A stretch of DNA of 64,000 nt from Arthrobacter silvisoli (lineage in GTDB: Bacteria > Actinomycetota > Actinomycetes > Actinomycetales > Micrococcaceae): NCBI RefSeq assembly GCF_003369445.1, contig NZ_QRCU01000032.1, forward strand, positions 111,509-175,508, read 5' to 3'. The notes beneath the pieces were generated by a model that made no database searches, had not been told where the DNA came from, and saw only the letters and a list, made by a program, of their open reading frames with translations. The translations under genes and the position numbers were made by a program. How positions within the stretch are numbered: position 1 is the stretch's first letter; every line of letters begins with the position of its first letter. Shown in pieces: positions 17,224 to 24,909 of this stretch.

Positions 17224-17969
17224 GCGCGGCCCCCGGGGTCGGAGCTGTTGGGGGGCACGTTCAGAAGCCTGAAGATGATCTTGGTTCGTCCCATCGTGAT
17301 CGTGGAACCGTCGGTGAGTTCCGTGCTGCCATCCAGTTTGTGCCCGTTGACGTAGCTTCCGTTGGTGGAGCCGAGATCCACGGCGCGGACGAAGCCGCCT
17401 TCGCTACGGATCTCCAGATGCTTGCGCGACACCCCGGTGTCTTCCACGAGGATGTCCGCTTCGGAGGAGCGGCCCAGGATCACCGAGGGCGCGTTCAGCG
17501 AGTACCGCTGGCCGCCGATGTCCAGGACGGGCTGCAGCCTGGATGGTTCCCGCACAGGTGCGGCGGGGAAGTTGGTGCGGGGCGCGGGGGAGCCGCCGGA
17601 TTTTTCGGTGCTCGACGTGATTTCGAAATGGCCTTCGCGCTGGGTTTCATCCTGGCGGAACGAGATCCGCACGGGACCCTGCAGCGTGTACCCCTGGCTG
17701 CGCACGTGCTGGATGACGACGTCGCACAGTTCCTCTGCCAGCGGGGTTCCCCATTCCTGGGCGCGGGCGAAGTCCTCCACGCTGAGGAGGACGTCGAAGA
17801 CATTCGGAGCCAAGGTGCGTCCGGCGGCGATGGTGAGGGACTTGTTGTCCAGTTCGCGGCGGAGCTTGCTGGCTATTTCCACGGGTTCCACCCTGGCGCG
17901 GGAGCCGGTGGAGAAGACGCCGCGGACGGCTTTTTCGATGCCGCGCTCAACTCTGTCGAGCAATCCCAT
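17220..17969 (-). CDS. fhaA: DUF3662/FHA-domain protein FhaA
   Basis: A 249-residue reading starts MGLLDRVERGIEKAVRGVFS. The start at 17969 is preferred over an upstream Met at 18002 because GGAAGGAGGAGG lies directly before it and because the family starts with MGLLD. The N-terminal DUF3662 domain spans about 1-115. A Pro-rich linker leads to an FHA domain (about 155-240) with VILGRSSEADI, GVSRKHLEI and DLGSTNGSYVNG. It binds phosphorylated MviN and PknB in mycobacteria. It is the promoter-proximal gene of the fhaA-fhaB-pstP-rodA-pbpA-pknA-pknB operon. Confidence 0.95.
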   Translation of the reverse strand: MGLLDRVERGIEKAVRGVFSTGSRARVEPVEIASKLRRELDNKSLTIAAGRTLAPNVFDVLLSVEDFARAQEWGTPLAEELCDVVIQHVRSQGYTLQGPVRISFRQDETQREGHFEITSSTEKSGGSPAPRTNFPAAPVREPSRLQPVLDIGGQRYSLNAPSVILGRSSEADILVEDTGVSRKHLEIRSEGGFVRAVDLGSTNGSYVNGHKLDGSTELTDGSTITMGRTKIIFRLLNVPPNSSDPGGRA

Positions 17970-18334
17970 GGTCCTCCTCCTTCCGTTCCATCGACCCGGC
18001 AATCAACCGCTACGGAGGCTTCGTCCCTCGCAGCAGGCATGGACCTTTGGAGTCCGTGACGGCATGGCCTGATGAGGGCCACTCCTTTCCCGATACTACT
18101 GGGCATGGCTGTGAATGGCCTTAATCCGCAACGGCCGGGCACGCGGAAAAGTTCGTCACAGTATCCCTCAGGCCCGCCGGAACCGGGCCCGAAAACCGCG
18201 TAAATCCGGGCTTCGGGAGGCCCGCAACGGCCCGATTGGTATTTTTCCTCCAATGTCCGTTATGCTTGATCTCGCTGCTTTTGCAGGGCAGGAAGCAGGG
18301 AAACCTGTGGATTGTGCCGTGCAGGAGAAGTTGC

Positions 18335-18417
18335 GCGCGAGTGGCGGAACGGCAGACGCGCTGGCTTCAGGTGCCAGTGTCCGAAAGGGCGTGGGGGTTC
18401 AAATCCCCCCTCGCGCA
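18335..18417 (+). tRNA. tRNA-Leu (anticodon CAG)
   Basis: The 83-nt sequence folds as a class II tRNA. The acceptor GCGCGAG pairs with CTCGCGC, with A as discriminator base. The anticodon stem CTGGC/GCCAG encloses TTCAGGT (anticodon CAG), a variable arm TGTCCGAAAGGGCG follows, and the T arm GGGGGTTCAAATCCCCC is intact. CCA is not encoded. tRNA-Leu downstream of fhaA matches the mycobacterial order. Confidence 0.97.
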
Positions 18418-18426
18418 CGCAAGTGA

Positions 18427-18462
18427 AAACACCCCCGGTCTTCGGACCGGGGGTGTTTTTGT
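18427..18462 (+). terminator. Rho-independent terminator after tRNA-Leu
   Basis: ACACCCCCGGTC pairs with GACCGGGGGTGT around a TTCG tetraloop and is followed by TTTTTGTT, giving a strong intrinsic terminator. The A-run on the other side could make it work in both directions. Confidence 0.92.
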
Positions 18463-18510
18463 TAACCGGGTGTCGTCGGTGTCCCACGGCCTGTGTCGCC
18501 TGGTCCCTGA

Positions 18511-18633
18511 TCAGGCCCCGATGGCTGCGATGGCGTAGTGGGCGATGCGCCTGAGGTCTTCTTGGGTGGCGCCGTCGCGCGCTTGTTGGCTCATTCCCTG
18601 AAGGGTTGCTCCGACGAATGCGGCCATGGCGTT
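18511..18633 (-). pseudogene. C-terminal remnant of a TetR-family regulator
   Basis: Reading leftward, about 40 codons (NAMAAFVGATLQGMSQQARD and on to AHYAIAAIGA, stop at 18511) look like the C-terminal helix region of a TetR-type repressor. There is no HTH and no start. The frame is lost at about 18634, where the neighbouring remnant begins on the other strand. See the SDR remnant at 18634-18927. Confidence 0.65.
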
Positions 18634-18927
18634 GGTGTCGCCCTGACCAAGGGTGCCATCGACGCGTTTACCCTCACTCTCGCCAAGCACCTCGGACCGC
18701 GGGGCATCACTGTCAATGCCGTCGCTCCTGGCGTGGTGGATACCGACATCAACGCGTCCTGGTTGCGTGGCAATCAGGACGCCATCCAAGGCGTTGCGGC
18801 CAGCACGGCCCTGGGCCGGGTAGGACGGCCGGATGACATCGCCAGCATCGTCGCGTTCCTGGCTTCCGATGATGGCCGCTGGGTCACCGGCCAGACCATT
18901 GATGCCACAGGCGGCACCAACCTGTAG
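18634..18927 (+). pseudogene. C-terminal half of a short-chain dehydrogenase (remnant)
   Basis: From about 18640 the frame reads ALTKGAIDAFTLTLAKHLGP and ends with VTGQTIDATGGTNL, the C-terminal half of an SDR enzyme including VNAVAPGVVDTDIN. The Rossmann glycine motif, the catalytic Ser and the Tyr of YxxxK are missing; only the Lys remains. An open frame begins at 18538, but its first 30 codons are antisense to the TetR remnant. Deletion of the middle of a divergent TetR/SDR pair explains both pieces. Confidence 0.7.
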
Positions 18928-18971
18928 GCAAATCACCCGCTCGCTCCTTATCTCAAGGCACCGGGGACTGT

Positions 18972-19643
18972 TCAGCTGCCCCGCAGCGCCCCGAAGCCGG
19001 CGACCAGGGCGTCCAGGCCCATGCGGAAGGCGAGGTCCGAGGGGTAGTTCACCGGGCCGAGGCTGCGCACTGCCGCTGTGAAGTGCGGTGTGGATTCGGC
19101 GAGCTTTCCGGAATCGAAGATGTCCGCCGGGGCGGTCGCGTCGAAGGCGGCGCCGAAGATATAGGCCTCGAGCGCCACGATGCAGGGAATGATCCGGTCC
19201 TCAGGGAAGCCGGCGCGCAGGAAGCCCTCCGTGACGGCTTCGTACATGGCGAGGGTCTGGGGTGCGTCGGTCACCGGCAGGACCGCGATGACCGAAATCA
19301 GCGGTGTGTGCGCGGAGAAGATGTCCCGGTAGGAGTAGGCCCAGGCCTTGACCGCTTCTTCCCAGGGCAGGCTGGCGAAGACGCTCGAGTCCACTTGGGA
19401 CATCAGGTCCTCTTCAACGAGCCTGAGCACGTCGTCCTTGGATCCCACGTGGTTGTAGAGGGCCGACGGCGCCACGCCCAGGGACTTCGCCAGCGCTGCC
19501 ATGGTGAGGCCGTCGTAGCCCTTCTTGCTGACGAGGGCCAAGGCCGCTGCGGTGATGCCGGCCTGGTCCAGGACCGATCCCACGGGCCGGCCTGCCCTCC
19601 GGCGGGGCTTTGTCTCGGCCGGAGAGGGGGAGGGCTCGGGCAT
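18972..19643 (-). CDS. TetR-family transcriptional regulator
   Basis: The product is 223 residues from Met at 19643 (MPEPSPSPAETKPRRRAGRP). This start has AGAAAGG 6 bases upstream. An earlier in-frame ATG at 19676 would lie inside a 19-bp palindrome and is disfavoured. The HTH is at about 30-75 (GLTMAALAKSLGVAPSALYN, then HVGSKDDVLRLVEEDL), followed by a TetR_C-type ligand domain. It is divergent from putrescine oxidase and probably controls it, with a polyamine or its product as a plausible ligand. The ligand is inference. Confidence 0.88.
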   Translation of the reverse strand: MPEPSPSPAETKPRRRAGRPVGSVLDQAGITAAALALVSKKGYDGLTMAALAKSLGVAPSALYNHVGSKDDVLRLVEEDLMSQVDSSVFASLPWEEAVKAWAYSYRDIFSAHTPLISVIAVLPVTDAPQTLAMYEAVTEGFLRAGFPEDRIIPCIVALEAYIFGAAFDATAPADIFDSGKLAESTPHFTAAVRSLGPVNYPSDLAFRMGLDALVAGFGALRGS

Positions 19644-19654
19644 CGGTGACCTTT

Positions 19655-19673
19655 CTGGAAACGGCGTTTCCAG
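19655..19673. promoter_or_regulatory. 19-bp palindrome upstream of the TetR gene
   Basis: CTGGAAACGGCGTTTCCAG is a perfect palindrome with 9-bp arms around one base, 12 bp upstream of the chosen TetR start. It is a likely operator, either for autoregulation or for a second regulator, since its sequence differs from the palindrome at 19726-19746. Confidence 0.75.
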
Positions 19674-19725
19674 CATTATTCCATCGGGGGCTTCCCAGTT
19701 ACCTCAGTCATGGGTACAGTAGAGA

Positions 19726-19746
19726 TAAATGAATGGCATTCATTTA
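19726..19746. promoter_or_regulatory. 21-bp perfect palindrome in the putrescine oxidase promoter
   Basis: TAAATGAATG and CATTCATTTA form perfect 10-bp arms around a single G. The layout is typical of TetR operators. It lies 58 bp upstream of the oxidase start. Confidence 0.8.
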
Positions 19747-19804
19747 CTGAACTTCGCGTCATTCGTTACGGCCGGCCAATGGAGCACGGCCAGGAAAGGA
19801 CATC

Positions 19805-21193
19805 ATGTTGAATCTTGACCGCGACGTGGTCATTGTTGGCGCTGGTCCGTCCGGCCTGACCGCTGCCCGGGAACTGAAGAAGGCCGGCCTCACAGTCGCC
19901 GTGCTCGAAGCCCGCGACCGCGTGGGCGGACGCACCTGGACGGACACGATCGACGGCGCCATGCTCGAAATCGGCGGCCAGTGGGTGTCCCCGGACCAGA
20001 CCGTGCTCATGGAAACCCTTGAGGAACTCGGCCTGGAAATGTACTCACGCTACCGCGACGGCGAGTCGATCTACATCGGCGCGGACGGCCGGCACACCCG
20101 TTATACCGGCGCCTCCTTCCCGGTCAGTGAAAGCACCGCCGCGGAGATGGACAAGCTCACCGCCATCCTGGACGGGCTGGCTGCCGAGATCGGCGCCGAG
20201 GAGCCCTGGGCCCACCCCAAGGCCCGAGAGCTGGACACCATCTCCTTCCACCACTGGCTGCGCCAGAACTCCCCGGACGAAGAAGCCTGCAACAACATCG
20301 GCCTGTTCATCGCCGGCGGCATGCTGACCAAGCCCGCCCACGCGTTCTCCGCCCTGCAGGCGGTGCTGATGGCGGCCTCTGCCGGTTCCTTCACGAACCT
20401 CACGGACGAGGACTTCATCCTGGACAAGCGCGTCATCGGCGGCATGCAGCAGGTGTCCCTGCGCATGGCCGCGGAGCTGGGGGACGACGTCGTCCTCGAC
20501 TCGCCTGTGCGGACGATTAACTGGGAAGAGGTCGACGGCGGCCACCGCGTTTCGGTCGAATCCGACCGCGCCACCGTGAACGCGCGCTTCGTCATCATGG
20601 CCGTTCCGCCGAACCTCTACAGCCGGGTGTCCTTCAACCCGCCGCTGCCGCGCCGCCAGCACCAGATGCACCAGCACCAGTCCCTGGGCCTGGTCATCAA
20701 GGTGCACGCGGTCTACGAGACCCCGTTCTGGCGCGACAAGGGCCTCTCCGGCACCTGCTTCGGCGCCGGCTCGCTGGTCCAGGAGGTCTACGACAACACC
20801 AACCACGCCGACACCCGTGGCACTTTGGTGGGCTTCGTCTCCGACGAAAAGGCGGACGCCATGTTCGAACTGAGCGAAGAGGACCGCAAGGCCGCGATCC
20901 TGGACTCCATCGCCGACTACCTGGGCGACGAGGCCAGGAACCCGTCCGTCTTCTACCTCTCCGACTGGGGCTCCGAGGAATGGACCCGTGGCGCCTACGC
21001 GGCCAGCTACGACCTCGGCGGGCTGTCCCGCTACGGCAAGGACCAGCACGCGGCCGTCGGCCCGATCTACTGGTCCTCCTCCGACCTGGCGGCCGAGGGC
21101 TACCAGCACGTGGACGGCGCCGTGCGCATGGGCAAGAAGACCGCGGCGCGCATCATCGCCGCGAACGACCGCCTCGCGCAGCCGGTGGCATAG
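19805..21193 (+). CDS. puo: Flavin monoamine oxidase, putrescine oxidase type
   Basis: This 462-residue FAD enzyme should oxidise a primary amine such as putrescine to an aminoaldehyde, ammonia and hydrogen peroxide. The N-terminal dinucleotide site is VVIVGAGPSGLTAARELKKA with VLEARDRVGGRTWT and EIGGQWVSPDQ. The C-terminal FAD segment is YWSSSDLAAEGYQHVDGAVRMGKKTA. Overall it resembles actinobacterial putrescine oxidase (EC 1.4.3.10); exact substrate is inferred from that resemblance. AGGAAAGG lies before the ATG. A divergent TetR gene and two palindromes share its promoter region. Confidence 0.88.
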   Translation: MLNLDRDVVIVGAGPSGLTAARELKKAGLTVAVLEARDRVGGRTWTDTIDGAMLEIGGQWVSPDQTVLMETLEELGLEMYSRYRDGESIYIGADGRHTRYTGASFPVSESTAAEMDKLTAILDGLAAEIGAEEPWAHPKARELDTISFHHWLRQNSPDEEACNNIGLFIAGGMLTKPAHAFSALQAVLMAASAGSFTNLTDEDFILDKRVIGGMQQVSLRMAAELGDDVVLDSPVRTINWEEVDGGHRVSVESDRATVNARFVIMAVPPNLYSRVSFNPPLPRRQHQMHQHQSLGLVIKVHAVYETPFWRDKGLSGTCFGAGSLVQEVYDNTNHADTRGTLVGFVSDEKADAMFELSEEDRKAAILDSIADYLGDEARNPSVFYLSDWGSEEWTRGAYAASYDLGGLSRYGKDQHAAVGPIYWSSSDLAAEGYQHVDGAVRMGKKTAARIIAANDRLAQPVA

Positions 21194-21245
21194 GCAGCCG
21201 GTCGCCTATAAGCAGCCGGTGGCATAAGCAACTGCTCGCCTAAAG
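21178..21245. repeat. Two 34-bp tandem repeats overlapping the oxidase stop codon
   Basis: Units at 21178-21211 and 21212-21245 share the 15-mer GCAGCCGGTGGCATA. Each splits into two half-units of about 17 bp (GCAGCCGGTCGCC and GCAACTGCTCGCC versions), giving four degenerate copies. The first copy includes the last codons and stop of the oxidase gene. Confidence 0.8.
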
Positions 21246-21268
21246 GCAGCCCGGACCTGCTCGGAAAG

Positions 21269-21320
21269 CAACAAAAGCGTCCCGGTCCCTGGATTCCAGG
21301 GGCCGGGACGCTTTGTTGTT
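21269..21320. terminator. Bidirectional terminator between convergent genes
   Basis: AGCGTCCCGGTCCCTGG pairs with CCAGGGGCCGGGACGCT (one small mismatch) around ATT. An A-rich flank on the left and TTTGTTGTT on the right let it end both the oxidase transcript and the leftward carbamate kinase transcript. Confidence 0.9.
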
Positions 21321-21364
21321 GCGGAATGCCTGTTGCGGGACGCTTGCTGCTGGCACCCTAAGGT

Positions 21365-22294
21365 TCAGACGAAGATGATCCCTTCGGGGACGTCCGGGCG
21401 GATTTCGGTGCCGACCTTGCGGGCCAGCAGATCGTCCAGGCGGTCCAGCGGGCCGATGAGCACGCGGCCGCCGGCCTTGGCGACGCGGATCGCGGCGTCC
21501 ACCTTCGGCTTCATGGAGCCCTCGGCGAAGGCCAGTTCCGCGATGGCCTCGGGCGATGCCGTGAGGATGTCCCGCTGTTCCGGGGTGCCCCAGTTCTCGC
21601 TGACGAAGTCGCCGTCGGTGAGCATGATCAGGGTGTCCGCCTCGAGTTCGGCCGCGAGCGTGGCGCTGGCGGCGTCCTTGTCGACGACGGCCTGCATGCC
21701 GATCTGGCGGCCCTTTCCGTCGAGCTTGACCGGCACGCCGCCGCCGCCGACGCAGACCACCAGGGTGCCGCCGTCGAGCAGATTCCGGACGAGCGGGGAC
21801 TGGACGATGCTGATGGGCTCCGGCGAGGGAACCACGCGGCGGAAGGCGTTGCCGTCCTTGGCGATGGTCCACCGGTACTCGGACGCGGCCTCGGCGGCAT
21901 CCTGTGCGGAGTAGGTGGGGCCGATGAGCTTCGTGGGACGGTGGAAGGCGGGGTCGTTCTCATCCACCACGGTGGTGGTGACGATGGCCGCTACTTCGCG
22001 CTCCCCGGCAAGGGCGTTGGAGAGTTCCTGCTGGATGACGTAGCCGATCATCCCCTGGGTCTCGGCGCCCAGGATGTCCAGCGGGTAGGCCGCCACGTCC
22101 TGGTAGGCCAGGTTCTGCAGGGCAAGGAGGCCCACCTGGGGGCCGTTGCCGTGCGTGATCACCATTTCGTGCTCGCGCGCCAGCTTGGCTAGCGCCTGGC
22201 AGCTTTCCTTGACATTGGCCCGCAGGCGGTCGGCCGTCATTGGCTCGCCGCGCTTTGCGAGGGCGTTTCCGCCCAGTGCAACTACTAGTCGCAT
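21365..22294 (-). CDS. arcC: Carbamate kinase
   Basis: The enzyme is 309 residues long and transfers phosphate between carbamoyl phosphate and ADP, making ATP, ammonia and CO2 when run catabolically. Motifs include ALGGNALAKRGEPMTADRLR (5-24), ITHGNGPQVGLLALQN, VVCVGGGGVPV and LTDGDFVSENWGTPEQ. It is divergent from the DUF2877-FdrA-DUF1116 operon. In E. coli the equivalent genes form the oxamate carbamoyltransferase plus carbamate kinase set, so it probably consumes the carbamoyl phosphate made by those gene products. Confidence 0.94.
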   Translation of the reverse strand: MRLVVALGGNALAKRGEPMTADRLRANVKESCQALAKLAREHEMVITHGNGPQVGLLALQNLAYQDVAAYPLDILGAETQGMIGYVIQQELSNALAGEREVAAIVTTTVVDENDPAFHRPTKLIGPTYSAQDAAEAASEYRWTIAKDGNAFRRVVPSPEPISIVQSPLVRNLLDGGTLVVCVGGGGVPVKLDGKGRQIGMQAVVDKDAASATLAAELEADTLIMLTDGDFVSENWGTPEQRDILTASPEAIAELAFAEGSMKPKVDAAIRVAKAGGRVLIGPLDRLDDLLARKVGTEIRPDVPEGIIFV

Positions 22295-22330
22295 TTGAAT
22301 CCTCCTCGGGGACTGGCTCTAGAATACCGC

Positions 22331-22346
22331 AGATGGTATACCATCT
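22331..22346. promoter_or_regulatory. Palindromic operator in the arcC/DUF2877 divergent promoter
   Basis: AGATGGTATACCATCT is a perfect 16-bp palindrome containing TGGTATACCA, which resembles GntR/FCD-family operators. It lies 37 bp from the arcC start. A partial copy (CTGTATACCAG) occurs at 22429-22439. Confidence 0.7.
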
Positions 22347-22405
22347 GGAGGTACAAAGCTGAGATGACCGAGAATCATCGAGGCGATTATGGCTTTAGGA
22401 GCCGA

Positions 22406-23368
22406 ATGGCAGCTTCAAGCAAATCGAACTGTATACCAGCAGTGTCAATCGATTCCGCCCTGGTGACCGCCCTCCGGGAAACCCCCGGTACGGGGAAGGT
22501 CTACTCGGTCTTCGAGCGGGCGATCAACATCCTTGCTCCGTGGGGCCAGCTGGTCACCCTTGCCGCCCGCCGGCTGGACGATGCGCCCTGGACCATCCGC
22601 GCCGAGGTGCGCGACTGGAGCAGTACAGGCATCCAGGCCGGCGATCCGGCGGACTTCAGCGCGCGCGGAATCTCCTTCGACTCCGCGGACACCCTGGTGC
22701 TGCTGCCGGGCGCCCGGGAATGGTTTGCGAAGCGGATTCCGCTGGCGGACATCACGACGGCGGAACTCGCCTCGGGTGCCACGGCGCTCGGCGGGCTGCT
22801 CGAGGCCCACGGTGTCCGCGGCGGGATCCTGGCGGCATCCGCTGCGGATGATGCCGCGTCGGCAGGCGCCTCCGGGCCCACCGCCTTCGACGCCGGAATC
22901 GCGCAGGGATTGCGGGCGGCCCGCGAAGCCCTCGAAACGGCGGTCCGTGCCGGAGACAGCGCGGCCATCGGTGAAGCGGCGCTGCAGTTGCTCGGCCTGG
23001 GCTCCGGCCTGACACCGGCCGGCGACGACTTCCTCTGCGGCCTGGCGCTGCTCGCGGCCCAGCCGGGCAGCCGGCTCGGTGCGGCACGCGGGGCGCTGGC
23101 CGCCGTCGTCGCGCAGCATGCGGACCGCACCACCCTGCTCAGCTGGACGACGCTGCGGGAGGCAGTGGACGGGCGCGTCCGCGAAAGCCTGCTCGAACTG
23201 CTCAACCAGCTGTTCCGCCGCAGGGCGGAAGACCCCGCCGGGCTTGCCCGGCACCTTCGTGCCCCGGTGGACCGTGCCCTCGGCATCGGCCACACCTCAG
23301 GGACGGACATCCTGTCCGGCCTCCTGGCCGGACTTCGACTCGAAACAGAACTGAGAGGGTCCATGTGA
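22406..23368 (+). CDS. DUF2877 protein, putative oxamate carbamoyltransferase subunit (AllH/YlbF-like)
   Basis: From the Met at 22406 the protein has 320 residues. Earlier in-frame Met codons at 22295 and 22364 lie in the promoter/operator zone and are less likely. The diagnostic DUF2877 block is LGLGSGLTPAGDDFLCGLAL. E. coli YlbF/AllH of this family is a subunit of the three-part oxamate carbamoyltransferase with FdrA and a DUF1116 protein, and the same three families are adjacent here. Its stop overlaps the GTG start of fdrA. Start uncertain; a TGTATACCA half-operator at 22430 would lie inside the coding region. Confidence 0.8.
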   Translation: MAASSKSNCIPAVSIDSALVTALRETPGTGKVYSVFERAINILAPWGQLVTLAARRLDDAPWTIRAEVRDWSSTGIQAGDPADFSARGISFDSADTLVLLPGAREWFAKRIPLADITTAELASGATALGGLLEAHGVRGGILAASAADDAASAGASGPTAFDAGIAQGLRAAREALETAVRAGDSAAIGEAALQLLGLGSGLTPAGDDFLCGLALLAAQPGSRLGAARGALAAVVAQHADRTTLLSWTTLREAVDGRVRESLLELLNQLFRRRAEDPAGLARHLRAPVDRALGIGHTSGTDILSGLLAGLRLETELRGSM

Positions 23369-24909
23369 GTGTCACAGCAGTGATCAGGAAAAACAGCTAC
23401 TTCGACTCGGTGTCACTGATGTCGATATCGACGAAGGCGAACGGGATCGACGGCGTCGACCAGGCCTTCGTCGCGATGGCAACTGAAATGAACAAGGCGG
23501 TCCTGGAGAACCTCGGCCTGCTCAGCGATGAGTTGAAGGCCGCCACCACGAGCGACCTGATGATCGTGGTGGTGCCGTCCGAGGGCGCGGACGGGGACGA
23601 ACTTGTGCCGCTGGTCGAGGAGCTGCTGGTCCGCAAGGCTCCGGCCGCAGGCAGCGCGGAGGTCTCCCACCGCACCATCGCCTCCGCCCTGGAGGAGGAC
23701 GCCGACATCAACCTGGCGGTCATCGCCGTGAACGGCGCCTTCGCCGCCCGCGAGGCCCGCAAGGCCCTCGACGCCGGCCTGAACGTCATGATGTTCAGCG
23801 ACAACGTGGCTGTGGAGGACGAGATCGCCCTCAAGAACCTCGCCCACGACAACGGCCTGCTCATGATGGGCCCGGACTGCGGCACCGCAATCCTCAACGG
23901 CGTGGCCCTGTGCTTCGGCAACGCCGTGCGTCCCGGCACGGTGGGCATCGTGGCCGCCTCCGGCACCGGCTCCCAGGAAGTCAGCGTCCAGGTGCACGCC
24001 CTGGGCGGCGGCGTCTCCCAGTTGATCGGCACCGGCGGCCGCGACCTCAGCGCAGAGGTGGGGGGCGTCATGATGATCGACGGCATCCGCGCCCTCGCAG
24101 CCGATCCGGGCACCGAGGTGATCGTGCTCGTCTCGAAGCCGCCGGCAGCGGAGACGGAAGCCAAAGTCCTTGCCGAGGTAGCCAATGCCGGCAAGCCCGT
24201 GGTGGTCTACTTCATCGGCGGTTCCCGGGACGCAGTCCTCGCCGCCGGCGGACACTTCGCCGCCAGCAGCGCCGACGCCGCCCGCCAGGCCGTGGAACTC
24301 TCCTCCGCCGCAGCCTCCGCCCCGGAAACCCTCGACGCCGGGCAGGTGGACGCCGTCCTGGCCCGCCTCACGCCGGAACAGGTCAACGTCCGCGGGCTCT
24401 TCTGCGGCGGCACCCTCTGCGACGAATCCATGTACGCCCTGCTCAACGACGGGCACGAGGTGTTCAGCAACATCCAGAAGAACCCGGCCTTCCAGATCGG
24501 CGCGGCCGACTCCAGCCGCGGCCACACCTTCCTGGACTTCGGTGACGACGAGTTCACCAACGGCCGTCCGCACCCCATGATCGACCCCTCGAACCGGCTT
24601 GCGCGCATCGTGGAAGAAGCCAAGGACCCCAGCGTCGCCGCCCTCGTCATGGACTTCGTCCTGGGCTTCGGCGCACACGAAGACCCCGCCGGCGTGACCC
24701 TGCCCGCCATCCGCGAAGCCCAGCGCATCGCGCAGGAGGACGGCCGCCATCTGGAGATCATCGCCTACGTCCTGGGCACCGAACTCGACACCCCGGGCCT
24801 CGACGCCCAGCGCAAAGCCCTGGCCGGCGCCGGGGTCACCGTCACCAGCAGCAGCACCGTCACGGGCGAGTTCGCCCGCGCCATCGCCAGGAAGGGAGCC
24901 GCCGCATGA
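23365..24909 (+). CDS. fdrA: FdrA protein, putative oxamate carbamoyltransferase subunit (AllF-like)
   Basis: The product is 514 residues with GTG start at 23365 overlapping the DUF2877 stop. It has the succinyl-CoA-synthetase-alpha-like fold of FdrA: GPDCGTAILNGVALCFGNAV, GIVAASGTGSQEVSVQVHAL and GVSQLIGTGGRDLSAEVGGV. The phosphohistidine of true succinyl-CoA synthetases is not seen at the expected glycine-rich loop. The old name (FtsH suppressor) and the frequent annotation as acyl-CoA synthetase do not describe its enzyme role; with the flanking DUF2877 and DUF1116 proteins it should handle carbamoyl transfer from an oxamate-like amide to phosphate. Confidence 0.88.
   Translation: MSVTAVIRKNSYFDSVSLMSISTKANGIDGVDQAFVAMATEMNKAVLENLGLLSDELKAATTSDLMIVVVPSEGADGDELVPLVEELLVRKAPAAGSAEVSHRTIASALEEDADINLAVIAVNGAFAAREARKALDAGLNVMMFSDNVAVEDEIALKNLAHDNGLLMMGPDCGTAILNGVALCFGNAVRPGTVGIVAASGTGSQEVSVQVHALGGGVSQLIGTGGRDLSAEVGGVMMIDGIRALAADPGTEVIVLVSKPPAAETEAKVLAEVANAGKPVVVYFIGGSRDAVLAAGGHFAASSADAARQAVELSSAAASAPETLDAGQVDAVLARLTPEQVNVRGLFCGGTLCDESMYALLNDGHEVFSNIQKNPAFQIGAADSSRGHTFLDFGDDEFTNGRPHPMIDPSNRLARIVEEAKDPSVAALVMDFVLGFGAHEDPAGVTLPAIREAQRIAQEDGRHLEIIAYVLGTELDTPGLDAQRKALAGAGVTVTSSSTVTGEFARAIARKGAAA

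Noticed and set aside
18538..18927. An apparently complete 129-residue SDR gene
   Set aside because: Only residues from about 35 onward look like SDR. The first part is antisense TetR sequence, and the cofactor and catalytic motifs are missing, so it is called a remnant.
21178..21245. A CRISPR-like array suggested by regularly spaced repeats
   Set aside because: Repeats are tandem without unique spacers, there are only two full units, and no cas genes are present.
22295..22405. An N-terminal extension of the DUF2877 protein from an ATG at 22295
   Set aside because: It would place the divergent promoter and the perfect palindrome inside coding sequence, and its residues do not look like the family.
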